A stretch of 64,000 nucleotides of DNA from Nephromyces sp. MM_2019. Taxonomy: Eukaryota; Apicomplexa; Aconoidasida; Nephromycida. The notes under the pieces are model-generated. The model was not told the origin of the DNA, ran no database searches, and saw nothing but the letters and a program-made list of their open reading frames with translations. The DNA lies in contig JADHZB010001048.1 of assembly GCA_015657535.1 (NCBI GenBank), positions 5,278-69,277 of the forward strand. The letters are read 5' to 3'. Within the stretch, counting starts at the first letter, position 1; every line of letters begins with the position of its first letter. The position numbers and the translations under genes are program-made. Positions 23,965 to 38,500 of the stretch are shown piece after piece.

Positions 23965-26540
23965 TAACCCCTTTTTACTGTGCGGTATGTGCCGTTAAAA
24001 TTGATAATACGTAGCGTATGCACAACCGTAAGGACCATGTTTTGCTTCTAATTCACGGTGAATAGTCATCACCTAAATCACGTGGTATTTTCATAATATA
24101 TTACGCCTCGATGGTGTGACCATATCCGTTAAGTAGCATTGTTTTCACTCGTCGCATTCCGTTACATCGGTAAGTCGTGCTTATACAACTTCTACGGCAG
24201 GAAGGAATAGGATGAATGCCATAGTGCCCTATCTCGGATAAAAATACTACTCAAGATTAGAATACTATGATTATGCAGCTGGCTTCCATGCTATCATCAC
24301 AAATGAGATGGTTGCTTGCATGAAGTCATGCAGGTTCATATTCAAAATCACCTGCGGGGCCGAAAATGGCATATTCTTCTGATATGTTGTTCCACACCTC
24401 TATAGGCAATGCACTCACACCTGCAAGTTATCTTGCCCACCCCGCTGCCAGGAAACAATCTCTCTGGATACTAGCGTAACCTACAAAACGAGAGAAACAA
24501 GCCACGCATTGCCCAAATTGGGTCACACCAATCGGTACAACTCTTCGCCACTAATCATTCACTACAGCCCAAAAAAAATTACAAGGTGTGACCTTTTCTA
24601 CGAAAACTACAGCAAGAATTTAATATCTGGTGCTGCCAGCATTTAACACTTCTTTTTCCCGTCTAAAGCAAATCTTTTTAGCCATAGGCCATCCCCTTCA
24701 GGTCAGGTGGGCTCTTTCTGAAGATATGCCGCCTAGCAACATACATGCTCTGGCGTTATATTAAACGGTCAAAATTTGAAGTGGCTCTCAGTGAGCAGCT
24801 TAGAGAGGCTAGCACTACACGGAGAATTTGCAGACGCGCACAACGCAGCATCTGAGGTTTCCTTCTAGGACATGGAGTGTCAGAGCTGGGCCCGAACAGA
24901 TGGGGTTTAAACAGTGCATCACACAAAAGAGGCACTGCGAAAACGCGGCGGAATCTGCACGTAGGCAAGTTTCCAGGGCAAATGGTATACTATTATTTAG
25001 TTTTTCTATTTTCAGTTTCACCGGATTAACCGATACATATTATCCGGGTCATGGCATATAGATATCTGCACTAGCTAAAGCGCCAAGCCATACCATTTAA
25101 AGGCTCGCGTAAAAGCAGTAGTTTTAAGATTCTACTTATCTACCATATTGTATGCTCAATATTCAATACCCTCCTAGATATTTAATGTCTGGGTAACTTG
25201 AGCCGTAGTGGTATGTTGAGAAGAGAATATCATCGATCAAGTGATTTTACAGCGTGAGATAGAAACAAAACTAGCAGCCAAAGGACTATAGAAGCCAGCA
25301 ATCCAATGAAAGCTACGCTTCTGTTAACTATTAGGGGGTTATTACCGTCTCCTCTAAGTAGATTGCAGCAGAGTACGCCCTACCCTACAAATAATTACGA
25401 TACAGAGCTACGACCAATTATATCAAACTTGAGTTCCAATTTTGGTAGCGCGCGCTCTATAAGATTTTGTAGAGAACGTAAGGTTTTTTCAGGAGATAAC
25501 CCTAACATCAACCTCGGGAATATATGAAAGTGCAAGGAGTATTATAAACGGACGGGCAGAGTGCAATCAGCAGACATTGGCTGGGATCGCAACTAGAGCT
25601 TCTCAACGTATTGAGGCATTCATATCACCGAAAGAAAGTTAATGGAGATCCAACGAGCTTTCCATCGTAATAGGGTACCTCAAAAATCGGGTCAAAGATT
25701 GGGCCGCCCTAAAACTTGAATTTCGAGATATAACAGCGCTTCAAGCAAGCCTTCACAGCATACCACGACGACCACAGATTTCGACTTTGAATCGCAGAAA
25801 TTTCAGCGATGTAGCTGAAAAAAAAATGATGAATTCGCTGGAAGACGCGTAGGAAACTTCAAACGTTGAAGCCACGCAAATACGATTCAAAGGTGCAAGA
25901 CGAGTATGTATACAGAAAATATTTAATATCACCGCACGACAGCAGATACTCATATAAATATACCAAAAACCGATGGCAGTTGAATTTTCCCTTCGCAAGA
26001 CACAACAAACCCCATTCCCGTATTCCGCGATGCAGAGCTTATCTCCCGTTGCAAATTCAGAGTGATTAGGGGCAGCGAATGCAAAATATACCAGTAGTTC
26101 ACTTTAGCTCATAAACTCAAAAAATATCTACGTAGCGCCATTCAGCAAGGCACGCCGATGAAATTTCCCGCACAACGATATAAGTGTCATATAAGCGGGG
26201 CCACTACTTTAGTTTTACTCAGCACAATCGTATCTTCCGACAAATGATTCATTCTTTTTGAATAATCATCTTCGTTTGCATTTAGATCAAAGATTCAAGC
26301 ATGAAATAAAAAAAAACTTTTTTAGGCCATATCGCGCTGTCAATCCATGCTTTTATAAAAATTTCACGCCCCAAGCATTCACACTTTGCCCAAAAAATCC
26401 CCCCCACCAACAGTTTCATACCAGCCATTGCTATTTCCCAAAAAGAAGGTACAAATACGGTACAAGCGTTAGATTTCTAGGAAGAGCTTTCCCTAACGCA
26501 TGAAGAGAAAATAAAACGCGCTGAATTTATCCTAAACTGA

Positions 26541-27170
26541 AGCAAAAACAATTTGACTTTATTCAAACAACCAAGAAACTTCGTAAAACCTTTTGGTCCC
26601 AGTAATAGTAAATTGAGCAACTCTAAGCAACTACTACTAGTCTCTTTCCATATCTTGCATTTGGACATACAACTCCAGCAGCTCACCCACGGTGTAGCGC
26701 TTGGAGTAGTAAGCTCTCAAAGTTATGGTAGGCGGAATCAATCGTGCATGGCGTGTAACATTTTTAAAAAATCCTCAAAATTTGCACTTAGAAGGAGGAA
26801 GCTTTCCGGCTATATAACGCGGGTATATCAGCACAGCCTTAAAATTGGAAAGCGTAGCATAGTTCTTCATAAAAAACACCTCATATCACAGAAAGTACAG
26901 GCATATCACTGCCTGCTAATCAATTGTGTAACAATAAAACATGATAAAAGACCAAGAAAAAACGCCATCAGCGAATGCAATTCGGTGTGCGCGTCGCATA
27001 GCTTTGCTCACACTTTTCCTAAACTACATATACACGAGGGCGCGTCTGCGTATGGATATTTATTGAAGCAACTTTATCATAACCGGCTGCCTCATTATTT
27101 CGAAAAAGTGTCACAAAATAAACCCAAATGGTTCAAAGCAAGCCAGCAGATCCTTTCGCGCGGTCAATAA
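26541..27170 (+). CDS. Hypothetical basic protein, open frame of about 209 codons
   Basis: Longest plus-strand frame in this region, open from 26541 to the stop at 27170. It has no ATG at the start, so it would be an internal or terminal exon. The peptide is rich in Lys, His and Arg and has no recognised domain. Opposite frames are short. In A-rich DNA a Lys-rich open frame of this length can arise by chance. Confidence 0.25.
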   Translation, partial: SKNNLTLFKQPRNFVKPFGPSNSKLSNSKQLLLVSFHILHLDIQLQQLTHGVALGVVSSQSYGRRNQSCMACNIFKKSSKFALRRRKLSGYITRVYQHSLKIGKRSIVLHKKHLISQKVQAYHCLLINCVTIKHDKRPRKNAISECNSVCASHSFAHTFPKLHIHEGASAYGYLLKQLYHNRLPHYFEKVSQNKPKWFKASQQILSRGQ

Positions 27171-28300
27171 GAATATCCAAAAATATCCCCCTTAACTTCA
27201 TTGCTTTCGTTTCGTTGATGAGGAAAGGAACAATTATGCATGCATATCAGGAAGAAGCAGAAATTCCAACAAAGTAATAGCTCCAAGGGCTCTCCATATA
27301 TTACGCACAAAAATATCCGATGGTAATTACAAATAAAGAAGCTAATGCACATATATAAATCTAAATAATAGGCAGTAAAAACTAAACTCCAAAACACCGC
27401 AACCATATCGCTGATAGAACCGGATATAAAAAGCCACCTCCTCGATTCCTGCCTACTAAAAGAGGCAAAACGAAAAGCGAAGGCACCTGTGAACCACGCC
27501 TTTTTTAGATAAACCATAAAAAGAAAATCGTATGCCACGCTAAGGCAGCACTCCTTTTCAACACTATAAGCTTACAGCAACCCCAATCATTTCTTGTGAT
27601 TCCTTGCAGCTCAAATTGATGAAAATTTTTATAAAAAATATCAGTTAAACATGAACAAAATGCAAAATTAACAGAGGAAAACAAAAAAAGCGGAGTAACG
27701 CACACCTACTCATGGGGCGTAAAATATCAAAAAAATACACACCTATGTGCTATGATTAGCTTCTTCGAGGTAGCATTACGCAAAAAATTTATGAAAACAT
27801 GAAAGATAAAAGAAGAAAAATGGCAATAATCGCGACGGTAAACCAGCTCACGCTAAAAACAACTAGCCAAGTATTACGTATGCATAAATTTAACCTCCCC
27901 TTTCTCAACATGCATAAAACATCAAAAACTAATGCCGTCGAAATATTTTAATGCCACAAAAGCTTCTTCAAACGAGGGAAAGTAGGCTAAAATCAAAATA
28001 TTACTTTCGCGGTATAATTAGAGGAGTCAACGTGTTTGGTTGCAGTGGGTTAATCGGGTTCCCTGCATAACTGATATTCTCAATGCAAGGCTCCTTACGA
28101 TACTAGAAGAATATTCTGTATCAGAATATATATTGGGTGAAGATGCGCAGAATGCTGAAAATTTGAAAAAACACCCTTTTCATCCAGTTCTTTGAAAAAT
28201 TGAGAAGCGATGAATATAGTAAATTAAGGAAAAAAACTTGATTATAGTTTTAGGTATAGTGAAAGCTGGAGACTTCTTCTAGCTAGAGTGGATGTTGCAG

Positions 28301-29500
28301 TTTTCTTCTATTCATAATGAAAGCTCCAGTTTTTCCAAAACACACACACATACTCAATAGAGGGCAAAGAGCACACGAGCATTTGTAGCTGGTTTCATAG
28401 TCGAAACACACGGCGGGGCTCAATACGGAGTTCAAATGAGTATTTCAAGAAAATTTGGAGTGCGTAATCTGGCCACTGGTGATAAAAACTGGAAACATCT
28501 GCCGTCGAGAAGAGAATGAAGAAGCGCTTTAACGCTTCTGCGTAACCTATAATAAGATGAAACAGCAAAAGAGGAGCATGCAATATGCGAAAAAAAGGCA
28601 AAGACACACAAGAGAATATGGCATAAAGCTTGCAGAAGAAAAAATAAAAAAGCTAGAACATCACAGGGACACACAGGAGAACAAAGCACCAATAACACAA
28701 CAAAAAGACTAGGTAACTGAAAGCTAACATATCACAGGGGAGTTTGGGAGTAGGAATAGGCGAAGAAGTTTCCTAATACTTAAAGGATAAAACAGAGTAT
28801 ACTTTTATAGCAGCAAAACCATACGATCCATAATCGTAATAAAACTATTTCTTTGTTGAAGATAAGCCTATACACTGCAATAAAACAGAGGTAAAACTGT
28901 GTGCAAAAGTTAGTTAAATTGAAGCATCCACAGCAAGCTCAAGAAAAGCCAAAAAGTTCATAAAATCGTAGAAAGAGCCAGGAAAAGAAGATTCCAAAAC
29001 GCTCGCTTCATCTCTACTTTTTGCAGTACATCATCTTCAACTATATCAGTTATACTATTGAGAAAAACTCTTACAAATTCACCTTAAAACCGGAAAAAAA
29101 CGTAAAATCTCCAGCTTCTAAGGTAAGCAAGCAATGCATGACTAACACACAATTTAAGTCTAATGTCACAGAATCAATACACTGAATTTTTCGTCCAAAA
29201 AGGTATGGAGAGTCTCTTCAAATGAGAGGTAAGGACAATCTAAAAGCTTCTATTCGCAAAGATTTGTGAGAACCAGGCTTAGATTCCCTGCGATTCGCTA
29301 AAAACGTGCTACCTCTTCCTTACTAAGCTCAGAGCATTACAGTTTTGCTTCACGCACAAAAAATAGCAAAACAAACACATATACACACGCACAGAGTTAC
29401 AACCCATAGAACCAGAAGATTAGCTGCAAATAAGCTGTAATCACAATTCTAAGAGCAGGTATAGGCTTGTTATACTTATGAGCTAAATGCTTGGAGCTCG
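28301..29500. other. 3' flank of the ApiAP2 gene
   Basis: A-rich on plus, with short CACACA tracts reappearing from 28340. This marks the return of the CA/TG texture seen in the left of the window. No open frame here has support. The region should hold the 3' UTR of the minus-strand AP2 gene. Confidence 0.5.
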
Positions 29501-32500
29501 CTACAATCGTTTAGGGGCAAGCAATCCATTAAAAACACGACTTTCCGCCTCCAAAGAGAGAGAACCATTCAAACATCGGTCAATCAGCAAAAGCAGAGAT
29601 TCTAACGCAAAAGAAGATGCTGATGCTGCGTACTTATGAAATCTTAAAAAAAATGACCACACATACACACATCACAACGGCATTAAGCATGCAAAAACTC
29701 CCAATAAACTAAAATCAAATTTTTAACGTCTTCAAGTTACACACACCTTCTACTTGGTAAATGCATAGCAGCACTATCAACAGCTATTATAGTTGCATGC
29801 AGTTTTCGCCAAAATAAAATATATCAGCCCCAGTAAATCCAACTCTCTAGGATGTTGCAGAGCAGTTTTGAACCATTTCTCAGTGAGGAATATAGGATTT
29901 AATCTCTAAAACATCTAAAGCAGAACTATACATTCATATAGTGCACAAAAGAAGCAAAAAAAGCACACACTTATATTACACTCAAATCATCAAGTATAAG
30001 GAAGAATTATCCTCACAACAGATAGTGATGAGCTTACCATTAATCCCTCTGAAATTCTGATGCTCGTATCGTCAATGCCACTGCAGAGGTATGGGGATTT
30101 ACTGTCTTCATTGCAAGGCTCTAAAAGAGTAACACAGTGTATGCGCGTGTGTGTGAGTATTTATCGGTATATGCGTGTGAGTTTTCGTTGGTGTACGCCT
30201 ATTTATGTGTGAATCCTAGAATTTATATAATGCACAGCGTGTCTGATTATGTTAGCTAGTTCTACGGTACTATTAATGCAAGATTCTTTTCTATATTTTA
30301 CTATTTCATTTGTGTGTGCGTAGGCTTCCGTGTGAATATGTCCGGGTGTGCGATAGCGTGTATGGTTGTGTGAGTGTGTGCGGGCAGATCTTAGTGGATA
30401 CATGTGTGTAGCTCACACTCTGTATGCGTATGTGTATCTATCTCTCTCGATCTCTGCGAGTGTGTGTGTGTGTGCAAGTTTCGCTATCAGTCTCCCTTTA
30501 TATGTGAGAATCTAGACAAGCGCATAAAATTAAGCAAATTACTCTCTAAAATAGGGCAAAAACTACCTCGTTGTAAGCATTCAAATCATAATCCTTGAAT
30601 AGCAGCTAAAGAGTTAAAACAGCACGCATCGAGCACACACATGACAGCTCTAAAAGAAAACTAATTTTAACGCATTTCCTCAATTTTATACATTTAAACT
30701 CTAGGGGCCTTGCTTTAGCTTGAAGAAGAATGATTTCTATACAATTCATCAAAATAAGAGGAGTAAGCAAAGAATCGTAGGAAGGTGTATATCACCACAA
30801 GGAAAACAACGACAAGCTGAGAGAAAAATACCAAGAAGGAAGTGCGAATCAATCAGCTGTCAGTAGCCACTCATAGTACTAGCTCGCAAACACACTATCA
30901 AAGGGGGAAAACCTCGTATTACAAATCCAAATTACCTGGAAAATTACACTTTTCCTCTGTCGCAGCATCCTTCTTCTCACTTGACCTCTTATTAGGCGCA
31001 GAGTGAGATATGCCTTTCCTACATCTCTGCTCGTAGTTCTTCCTTGCAGCTATAGCCTGCTCTTTAGCCTGCTGAATACCCAACTTGTTGATTGAAAAAT
31101 AGCGTTTTTCTTGCTTCCCGTTATCATACCAATTTGCGCAATATGCCTGAAATAGTCATGAGGATATATGCAAGGGGGTGTATAGATAGGTTTTCGGTTG
31201 CGTGCTTGGGTGTGTGGGTATGGAATGGTGTGTGGATATGGATTTGTGTAAGCGTGGATCCACGCGGATACCAGTGTGCGAACTTGTATGTGGAAGTGCG
31301 TGTGTCACATGCAGGTCTGTTGATGTGCACTTGTGTGCATTGGTCTGCATGTATGTTGGTTTGCGTGTGGATGCTGGTGCGCGCGTCGCTCCTTCGATTT
31401 CTACGTCTCTGCATATCTCTGTGTGCACGCCAGGGTCTCTCTAAATCGGTGTGTGTGTGAATAGCGATTTTTCACGGAGGTGCGCCGCATAGAAACGAGG
31501 GAAAATGAATAGAGCTAGTTAAGAGCGTGTGTGGCAGCTTTAAAGAACGAATTTCACGATTAAACCCAAAAATTTGCCACATGCCACATTCAGTACGGGA
31601 GTGAAATAAGCAGCTTTTGCGAGGTACGTAAACCAGGAGGTAAGGAAATCGCAAAGGCTCAAGTAACATCTGGATATCAGAAAAAGCTTTATATATGTTT
31701 TAGAGGCTTAATCAATGAAGAATTTCATGTCTCTAGAAACTCGCATATAGTCGTTCAAAAAATCTTCAAAGATATCCAAAATGTGTAGAGTAGAAAGCAA
31801 GCAAAGCAAAAATATGACCACCAATATTCACTAAGGCAAAATCACTGGCTGTGGTTCACACACAGGGTAGAAATATGTTATAAAGCATATGCACAGTTTT
31901 TAGAGCAAGTGCATCAGGAAGATATTTTATGAGTGTATGTAAAGCCTTCTGCCACATGCATTAGAGATATGCTATAAGCCATCCCTAAAACCTGCAGCTA
32001 TACACACAATGTAGATATGCTACAACTTATCCACATAACCGGCCACACATTACTACCGCTGAATTCCCCTCAAGATGCTAAACATTCTATACATACCTTC
32101 TTCGAGTTCTGGTAGAACACACCCAACGGTAAGTTACCATAAAGCAGCTTATGGATGGAGCTCACTGGAGACGTAGAAACGTTAGCAGCACACGAAATCT
32201 CAGCAGAGGGATCTTCCGCTTCCTTAGTACATGGCTGCTCATGAGAGGGAGCGTAATCAACCCCCACATCTTCACACACACCACTCCCCGCAGAATTCAG
32301 GGTGTCTATCACTTCCGGCACACAGTCTAAAACCTCAGAGAGAAGGGTTTGTTTCTTCAAAGGACGCAATGAGCCACTAGAGCTTCCGTAAGTAGAAGCA
32401 ATAGAAAGAGAATTCGACAAGCTGCTCGCACACAAAAACGTGCCATTCAACCTCTTTCTTCGATTATGAGAAAAAACGCTATCCTGTAGACGCAGCAAAG

Positions 32501-35500
32501 GATTGAAAGCGGAGGGATCAACCAGATAATGATAGCTACCTCATGGGATAGTTTATTCACACACCCAGAGATGAGGGAGGATGGAGCTTCAGTGCCTTCA
32601 GATAGAGTGGAGATGAGAGGGGGGTGCAGCACTAGAGCCCCCTAAATCAATAATGAGGGCAGACACAACCCCAGGGCATGGCAGCATTACAAAAAAAAAA
32701 CTTGGGAATATACAGTTGACAAACACCTTTTTGAGCGAAAAGGAAAACACACAGAGCTAGCAGAAGGCTCGCAACTTCAAATCAAACAAAATCCAAGTTT
32801 TTCACTAAAAATGCAGCAACACACAACATGGAAGCCTTTAAATCATATATATTGCAAGGACATGCTCCCATGGCAGAGAGATAAGCGAGATTTTCTCTTC
32901 GAACAACAAAGAAATCCCCACAGCGTACAACTCCACCTCACACACACACGATTCACCTCTTATCTTCACAGCGTAAAGCTGCAACACACACACACGCACG
33001 ATGTTCATATTTTAAAGTACGAACCTCTGGAGAAGTGTAGGTCTTCAACAAACTAGCATCCTTAAGTAGTCCATCCGCTTCTTCTACAGCAGCAGCATTG
33101 CTACTACTCCTGCTTATACTACTCCCATCTTCTTGCCAGCACCCTAGGAAGGAAGGGTAGGTAACGACAGCTGCACCCCTTGCCGAAGCACACGAGAAGT
33201 CAGAGAATTCGCTGAAAACATCTCCCTCAGCTGCTTCTTCAGATGAAGTTCCCCCCAATATCATCTGGCGCAAAGTATCAACTTCATTTCCTGCATCTTC
33301 TTTAACTAGTTTTTTCGTACGAAAGCCATAGCTTCTCCCTAGTCCTCCCATGCCACGCACTCCTTCTTCTGCAGAAAAATTCATCTCTCTACACATATCT
33401 GCAGCATTACGCATGCCATTCATGGTATTGCCTTGCTGCTCCACAGACAATGAGCTCAGACACACATCTGCTCCTCCATCGCTGGCGGCTATATCACTTT
33501 TAGCGCAAAAATCATCATTTCCCCCCTCTCCCTGAGGAGGATTTTTCAAACACGAGGGAGAAGCTACTGCCTTTTCACGAGTTGAAGATTTCGCAAGGGA
33601 GTTGTTACTACCCCCCCCCAGTAAGACTCCCACCTTTTCCTTCTCCATAGAAACCCCCCCATCTTCAAAACAATTATACTTGGAGCGAGAATGAAGCAAA
33701 TCTTCTCCAGAAGTAGTTGCAGTAGAAACTGACTTTAAGTGACTCCCGACAAGATTGAGCTTCTCTGCTCTAGTGGCACACCCGACAAGCTTCTCTACTC
33801 TACTAGCAATTCGCTGTGAATTTTCAATGTCTTTATCAAGTCGACTTTCCTCTCTTAGAACTACCGACTCGCTAGTATAGCCAACAGGACACGAGCTCTG
33901 AGTGGAGTACCAGCATTCACAATTGCTTCTGGCGAGACTAACTGCATCGCCAGCATGAAATGCATCCATACACACAATCTCATTGCCATTTTCCTTCTCA
34001 AGACCATCAAAAGGATGAAAACTAGAAGCAAAAGGAAAGCCAGTGGGGCTTTTTCCACCATAACCTCCGATATCTTCACGAAACCCTGAACCCCCCTCTT
34101 CACCATCTGCATCGTTTACAGCAACAAGATGATTTAGCTCTTTATGGAGGATATCCCTAACAAGGCTGCAGATTAGCTTAACAAACTCAATCTCATTGCT
34201 AGTGAAAGCGTGTGTGTCGCAGTTTGAACGGCCTAAAAAGCTCGCTTGCTGCCCTCCAATGTGTGCATTAGTAAGCTCTCTCTCAACATCGCCACTATTA
34301 GCAGCAGATAAACTCAGACTTCGAGGGTTTATAGAAGATTGAGACGTATTAGCATTCAATGAGGGTTGAGAGGGGCCAAGGTTGATGGCAGCAAAGCCAT
34401 CTTCACCACTAGGATCATCCTTCAAGTACTTTTCAATGTATTTGGTGTGTTCAGTAGGAAAAGAACCCTCCATAGCATCTTCACCTAGCAAAGGAGCAAG
34501 GCAATCACGCAACACTCGTTGAATAGACTTCTTTGCGAGGATATTTCCAATGGATTGAGCACACACAACTTGTGGCTGGGCTTGCTGAGGGGGAATCTCA
34601 TTACCTTCTGCAGTGTGCTGCCTAGTAGCTGAAGGATGAGGAGCTCCTGCAGTCTGAAGGGTTGCATCTCGATGAGAAGGGGGACTGTTACAATCACTGC
34701 TCGGTATGAGAGGTGAAGAGCTCCTGCCTGCAAAGGAAGAATCTGTCTTCAAAACAGGAGCTGTTGGCGAGTTTGTGTGGATAGGAGCGACTGAAGAAGT
34801 TGAAGAAGAGAGTACGAGCTCCTCCTTAGGTTTGCTGGCTCGCGAGGGTTCTTTAAGTGAAATCTCATGCATAATACCCAACCTGAGGAGGCGCAGCTTT
34901 TCCTTCATTAGGCAAAGCGTAGAAGCTGGTAGGGTAGATATATCCTCCGCATATAGTAGAGCAGGCTCCATTATGAAGACGTAGTTCATCAGTGTAGAGG
35001 GAAGACACATCTCAAGCTCTAGGGGAAGAAGCTGTGAGTTTTTCAGAGCGGGATGAGAATGGAGGAGATCTAAACGTGAGTGCTGTTGCCATTGAAGATG
35101 AGGAGGATGGCGTAGAAAACTTCCTCCTGGAAAACCCATTTTTTGGGTGAAATCGCCGATGTTGTCAGGGGTATTAGCCTTAACGTCACCGGAAGAGGTA
35201 TCATCAGAAGGAAATCTAGAGTTAAAACCATTGGTATTTTGTGTGTTAAGCCCCCCAGTGGTGTTGTGTGTGTTAAGCCCCCCAGTTGTGTTCTCTATAT
35301 TGACCCTCCAAATGGTGTTCCCTTTGTAACCCCCCCCAGTAGCGTTCTCTGCATAACCACTTCCAGCATTATTCGGTATATTCCCCCCCCCAGTAGTCTT
35401 CTCTGTATTGCCCCTCGTCATCGCTTGTGAAGAATCAGTTTGAGATACCAGCTGCCGAGAAAACGAGTAATTACTCGGTTTTATCGGGCTTTCGCAATGA

Positions 35501-38500
35501 AGCGAAGATGCTGAAGAAATCAAAGTTGAAGAGCAGGAAGAGTAGGCAGAGCAAGAGCCTAGGTTAGGCCCCCCCACAGTGGCAACATCACAGCCACAAA
35601 GGGGGGAAGAAGCTATTAGGGGGCCTACAGACAAAGTAGAAGAAATACACGAAGAGGAAGCAGAGAAAGAAGAAGAAGCAGGCTCCCCCATACCAGAGCT
35701 GCTATTCGACATATAGCAACCTCCTAAAGAAACTAAGCAACTGGCATTACCAGCTGACCGTCCTTCTCCCGGCACACCAAGATTGCCAGAAGTAGCAGTG
35801 TGTGCAGAAGGTAAGGGATTCTCAAAATCAATCTCCATCCTCGCAGGATGCGAGAAAACCCCTCTTTCACTGCCTGCTAAACCAGAGGACGAAGAGAAAC
35901 CGGGATGATCGAAGCGGGACATTTGCATCATTTCCCTGCAGTGAAGAAAGGAAGCAGCGTCCGATACACCGACCACACCCTCATCTATCAAAGGACTCAT
36001 CTTCCGGTTCAACGAGGGTGGTGGTATCACACACCTCCTGTAGAAGCCATTGCAATTATCTACAGGCAAATCTGAAAAAACCTCCGGAAGTGAAGCCATA
36101 GGACTACAGTAGCACCATGAAACACTATTCTCCTTGGAAGAGAGAATCTCACTAAAGTGGAATAAGTAGCCTTCTTCATCACCCTCCAACCGGTGCGAAT
36201 CGCCAATACGAGCAAGACCGTCTAATATGGAGAGTAATCGGCGTTTTAACCTGTTGAACAAGACGTGGCTAATATCTCGGCAGTTGAGAAGAGAGAGAGA
36301 GTCTTGCTTCAAACCTTCATCACGGTGTGCTAGAAGAGAAAAAGAGTGTTGCTTCAAGCTCTCCTCACGGTGAGTGAGAGAAGGGAGAGATTCTCGCTTC
36401 AAATTTCCTTCATAAAATCTCCTGGGGGAAAAAAGGTGGGGATGTGCGAAATCTTCACACGCCACACAAAGTTCTATTCCTCCAGTTTTCGGGTCGAGCA
36501 TACACAATTGTTTCAGCATCTCCCGGCGTGTTTGGGGGGGTCCTCGGTCCGAGAGCTCGCCAAAAGTGGGAAACCCCGAGAAAGCTGAAGTTTTCTCCTT
36601 AAAAGAGCAAAGGGGGGGTTGAAGACTTGTTGCACGCTGCGATTGAAGATTCTCGGCTTTGTTAGCAGATGATAGAGGTATTAAAAAATCGTCACCCTCT
36701 TTCATATTATTAGAGGAGAAAGCATCTTCATGGCGATGCTTAACTGATAAAGGCTTGCCGTTAGAGCTTGAAGGGGGACAAAAAAAAGCTGAGGAATCTC
36801 CGGAGCTATGTAGTGTTGCAGCCGGGTAATACCGAGCGATGGGAGTTGCCAAATCTACAAAAGATTCGACTTCCGATATACCATGATTCGGTGTGCGTGT
36901 GTGAATATAAGCAGCATCTTCACAAGATCGATACCAAGAGGATTCCGTTGATTGGAAAAATGATGTCGCTGAATGAGGAGGCCAATGGTTTGGGGAGGAT
37001 TTAGGCGGGGCTATGTATGTAGCAGAGGGAGAAGAGGCTCGTGAAGACGAGCTTGAAGAGTGAGAATACAAACATACAGCCTGTGAAGACGGACTAGGAA
37101 GAAAAGCGCTTGATGAATGGGCCAAAGAGGTAGCCCAGCCGGAATCTACAGGTAGAGGAACAGCCACAGCACATCCTTTGGACGCACTCGAATGAGAAGG
37201 AGAAGTCACGCTTTGCATTAAGAGGGTGTGATGCGTAGAAGAACGCTGCCAGAACTCACATGACGAGGCGTTAAACGCAGCTGCATTCACATCATCTCTG
37301 TGATTGCTCCTTAAGAAGCTTTGAGGCGGCTTTTCAAAAGAGTCGCACACACCCACAAAAGCGGAAGCTATTCCACCGGCTATCAAGGATTCATTTCCAC
37401 CATTATTATCAAAAACTGCTGGAAAATTTTCGGTTGTATGTGTGCGTAAATGTCCAATTTCTTCGTTCGTAGGAGCTATACCAGAGTTAATAGCCACAGA
37501 TTTCGAATGGAAGCTTCTCCAGTTAAATCCTGGTGAAGAACTAGAGCTTTTAAGATCGGAATTTCCACTGTTTGAAGAAATTTTTCCCTGCGAAGAGGAG
37601 AGAGGCTGATGAAGCAGAGAGCGAGGTAAGGATTCAACAAAATTTCCCTCATTCATCACTTTTTGATGATTTTGCCCATCCATGAGCAACTTATTCCCCT
37701 GCATACTTGATGCAGAGAGAAGACATTCACTTTCTTTATACGCTGCCGGAAACTTCACCATGAAAGTAGAACAGACATCACTGCTCCTTCTAGGAGATGA
37801 AGAGTGGGCGGAGCTAACGATATCCGATGGAAAAGAGCGAAATTCTGCAGCTTGAGCAACCCCAGAAGAGTTCGCACAGGAAAAAACATATCCCGAATCG
37901 TTGGAGCTGAGAAAAGTAGAAGTTGAGCCCGGCTTGATCACCTCAGATGATGAAGAAACTATAGGAAAGCAAGTAGACGATTTACTCCACTCGCTCTTTG
38001 TATCTTCACAGCTCTTTCCGCAAAAAAGTCCATTGTAGGATGAAGACAAGGCAACAGAGTTATCATGAAAATCTTCTCTAGTCGCTGCTATCGGTGGGTT
38101 AGAGTTCTTAGTGTGCGATGAAGCGAATTCCTCATTATGATCTTTAAGCAGCTTTAATCTCTGCATCAATCCGGGTGCATCTCCTGTGAAGACAGAGAGA
38201 ATATTCGTGTCTACAGCAGCGGTGTCTGCACATACACAGCCTATCTCAGAACCGGGAAAAACAAGGGAATCCCTACATTTTATTTCCTTAGTATAAGCAG
38301 CTGAGTGCACAGGAAAAACCAGAGGAAGTATGTTATCGCTGCTTTTTCCACCTCTGCCAACAAAATCCACACCATTAAGCATTTTTTCTCCGCTGGAATT
38401 AGGTGCAGCGAATTGCGGGAAGATTTTTCCCTCTTCCTGAACCATTTTTTCGGCTGTATCATTAGGCAGTCCTTTAGGGATAGCAAGCTTAATGCTTTCA

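Larger units (their letters stand above)
22721..28300. other. Unresolved 5.6-kb region, no confirmed gene
   Basis: Ordinary base composition without CA/TG tracts. There are scattered open frames under 90 codons on both strands, one exon-like segment on minus (23725-23964) and a run of plus-strand frames (25306-25527, 25866-26069, 26258-26503, 26541-27170). None matches a family I know. No tRNA or other RNA gene was seen. Confidence 0.5.

Noticed and set aside
29770..29880. Extra ApiAP2 exon (KWFKTALQHPRELDLL frame)
   Set aside because: Protein-like, but no donor keeps the frame into the final exon; the exons at 30038 and 29632 join in phase without it.
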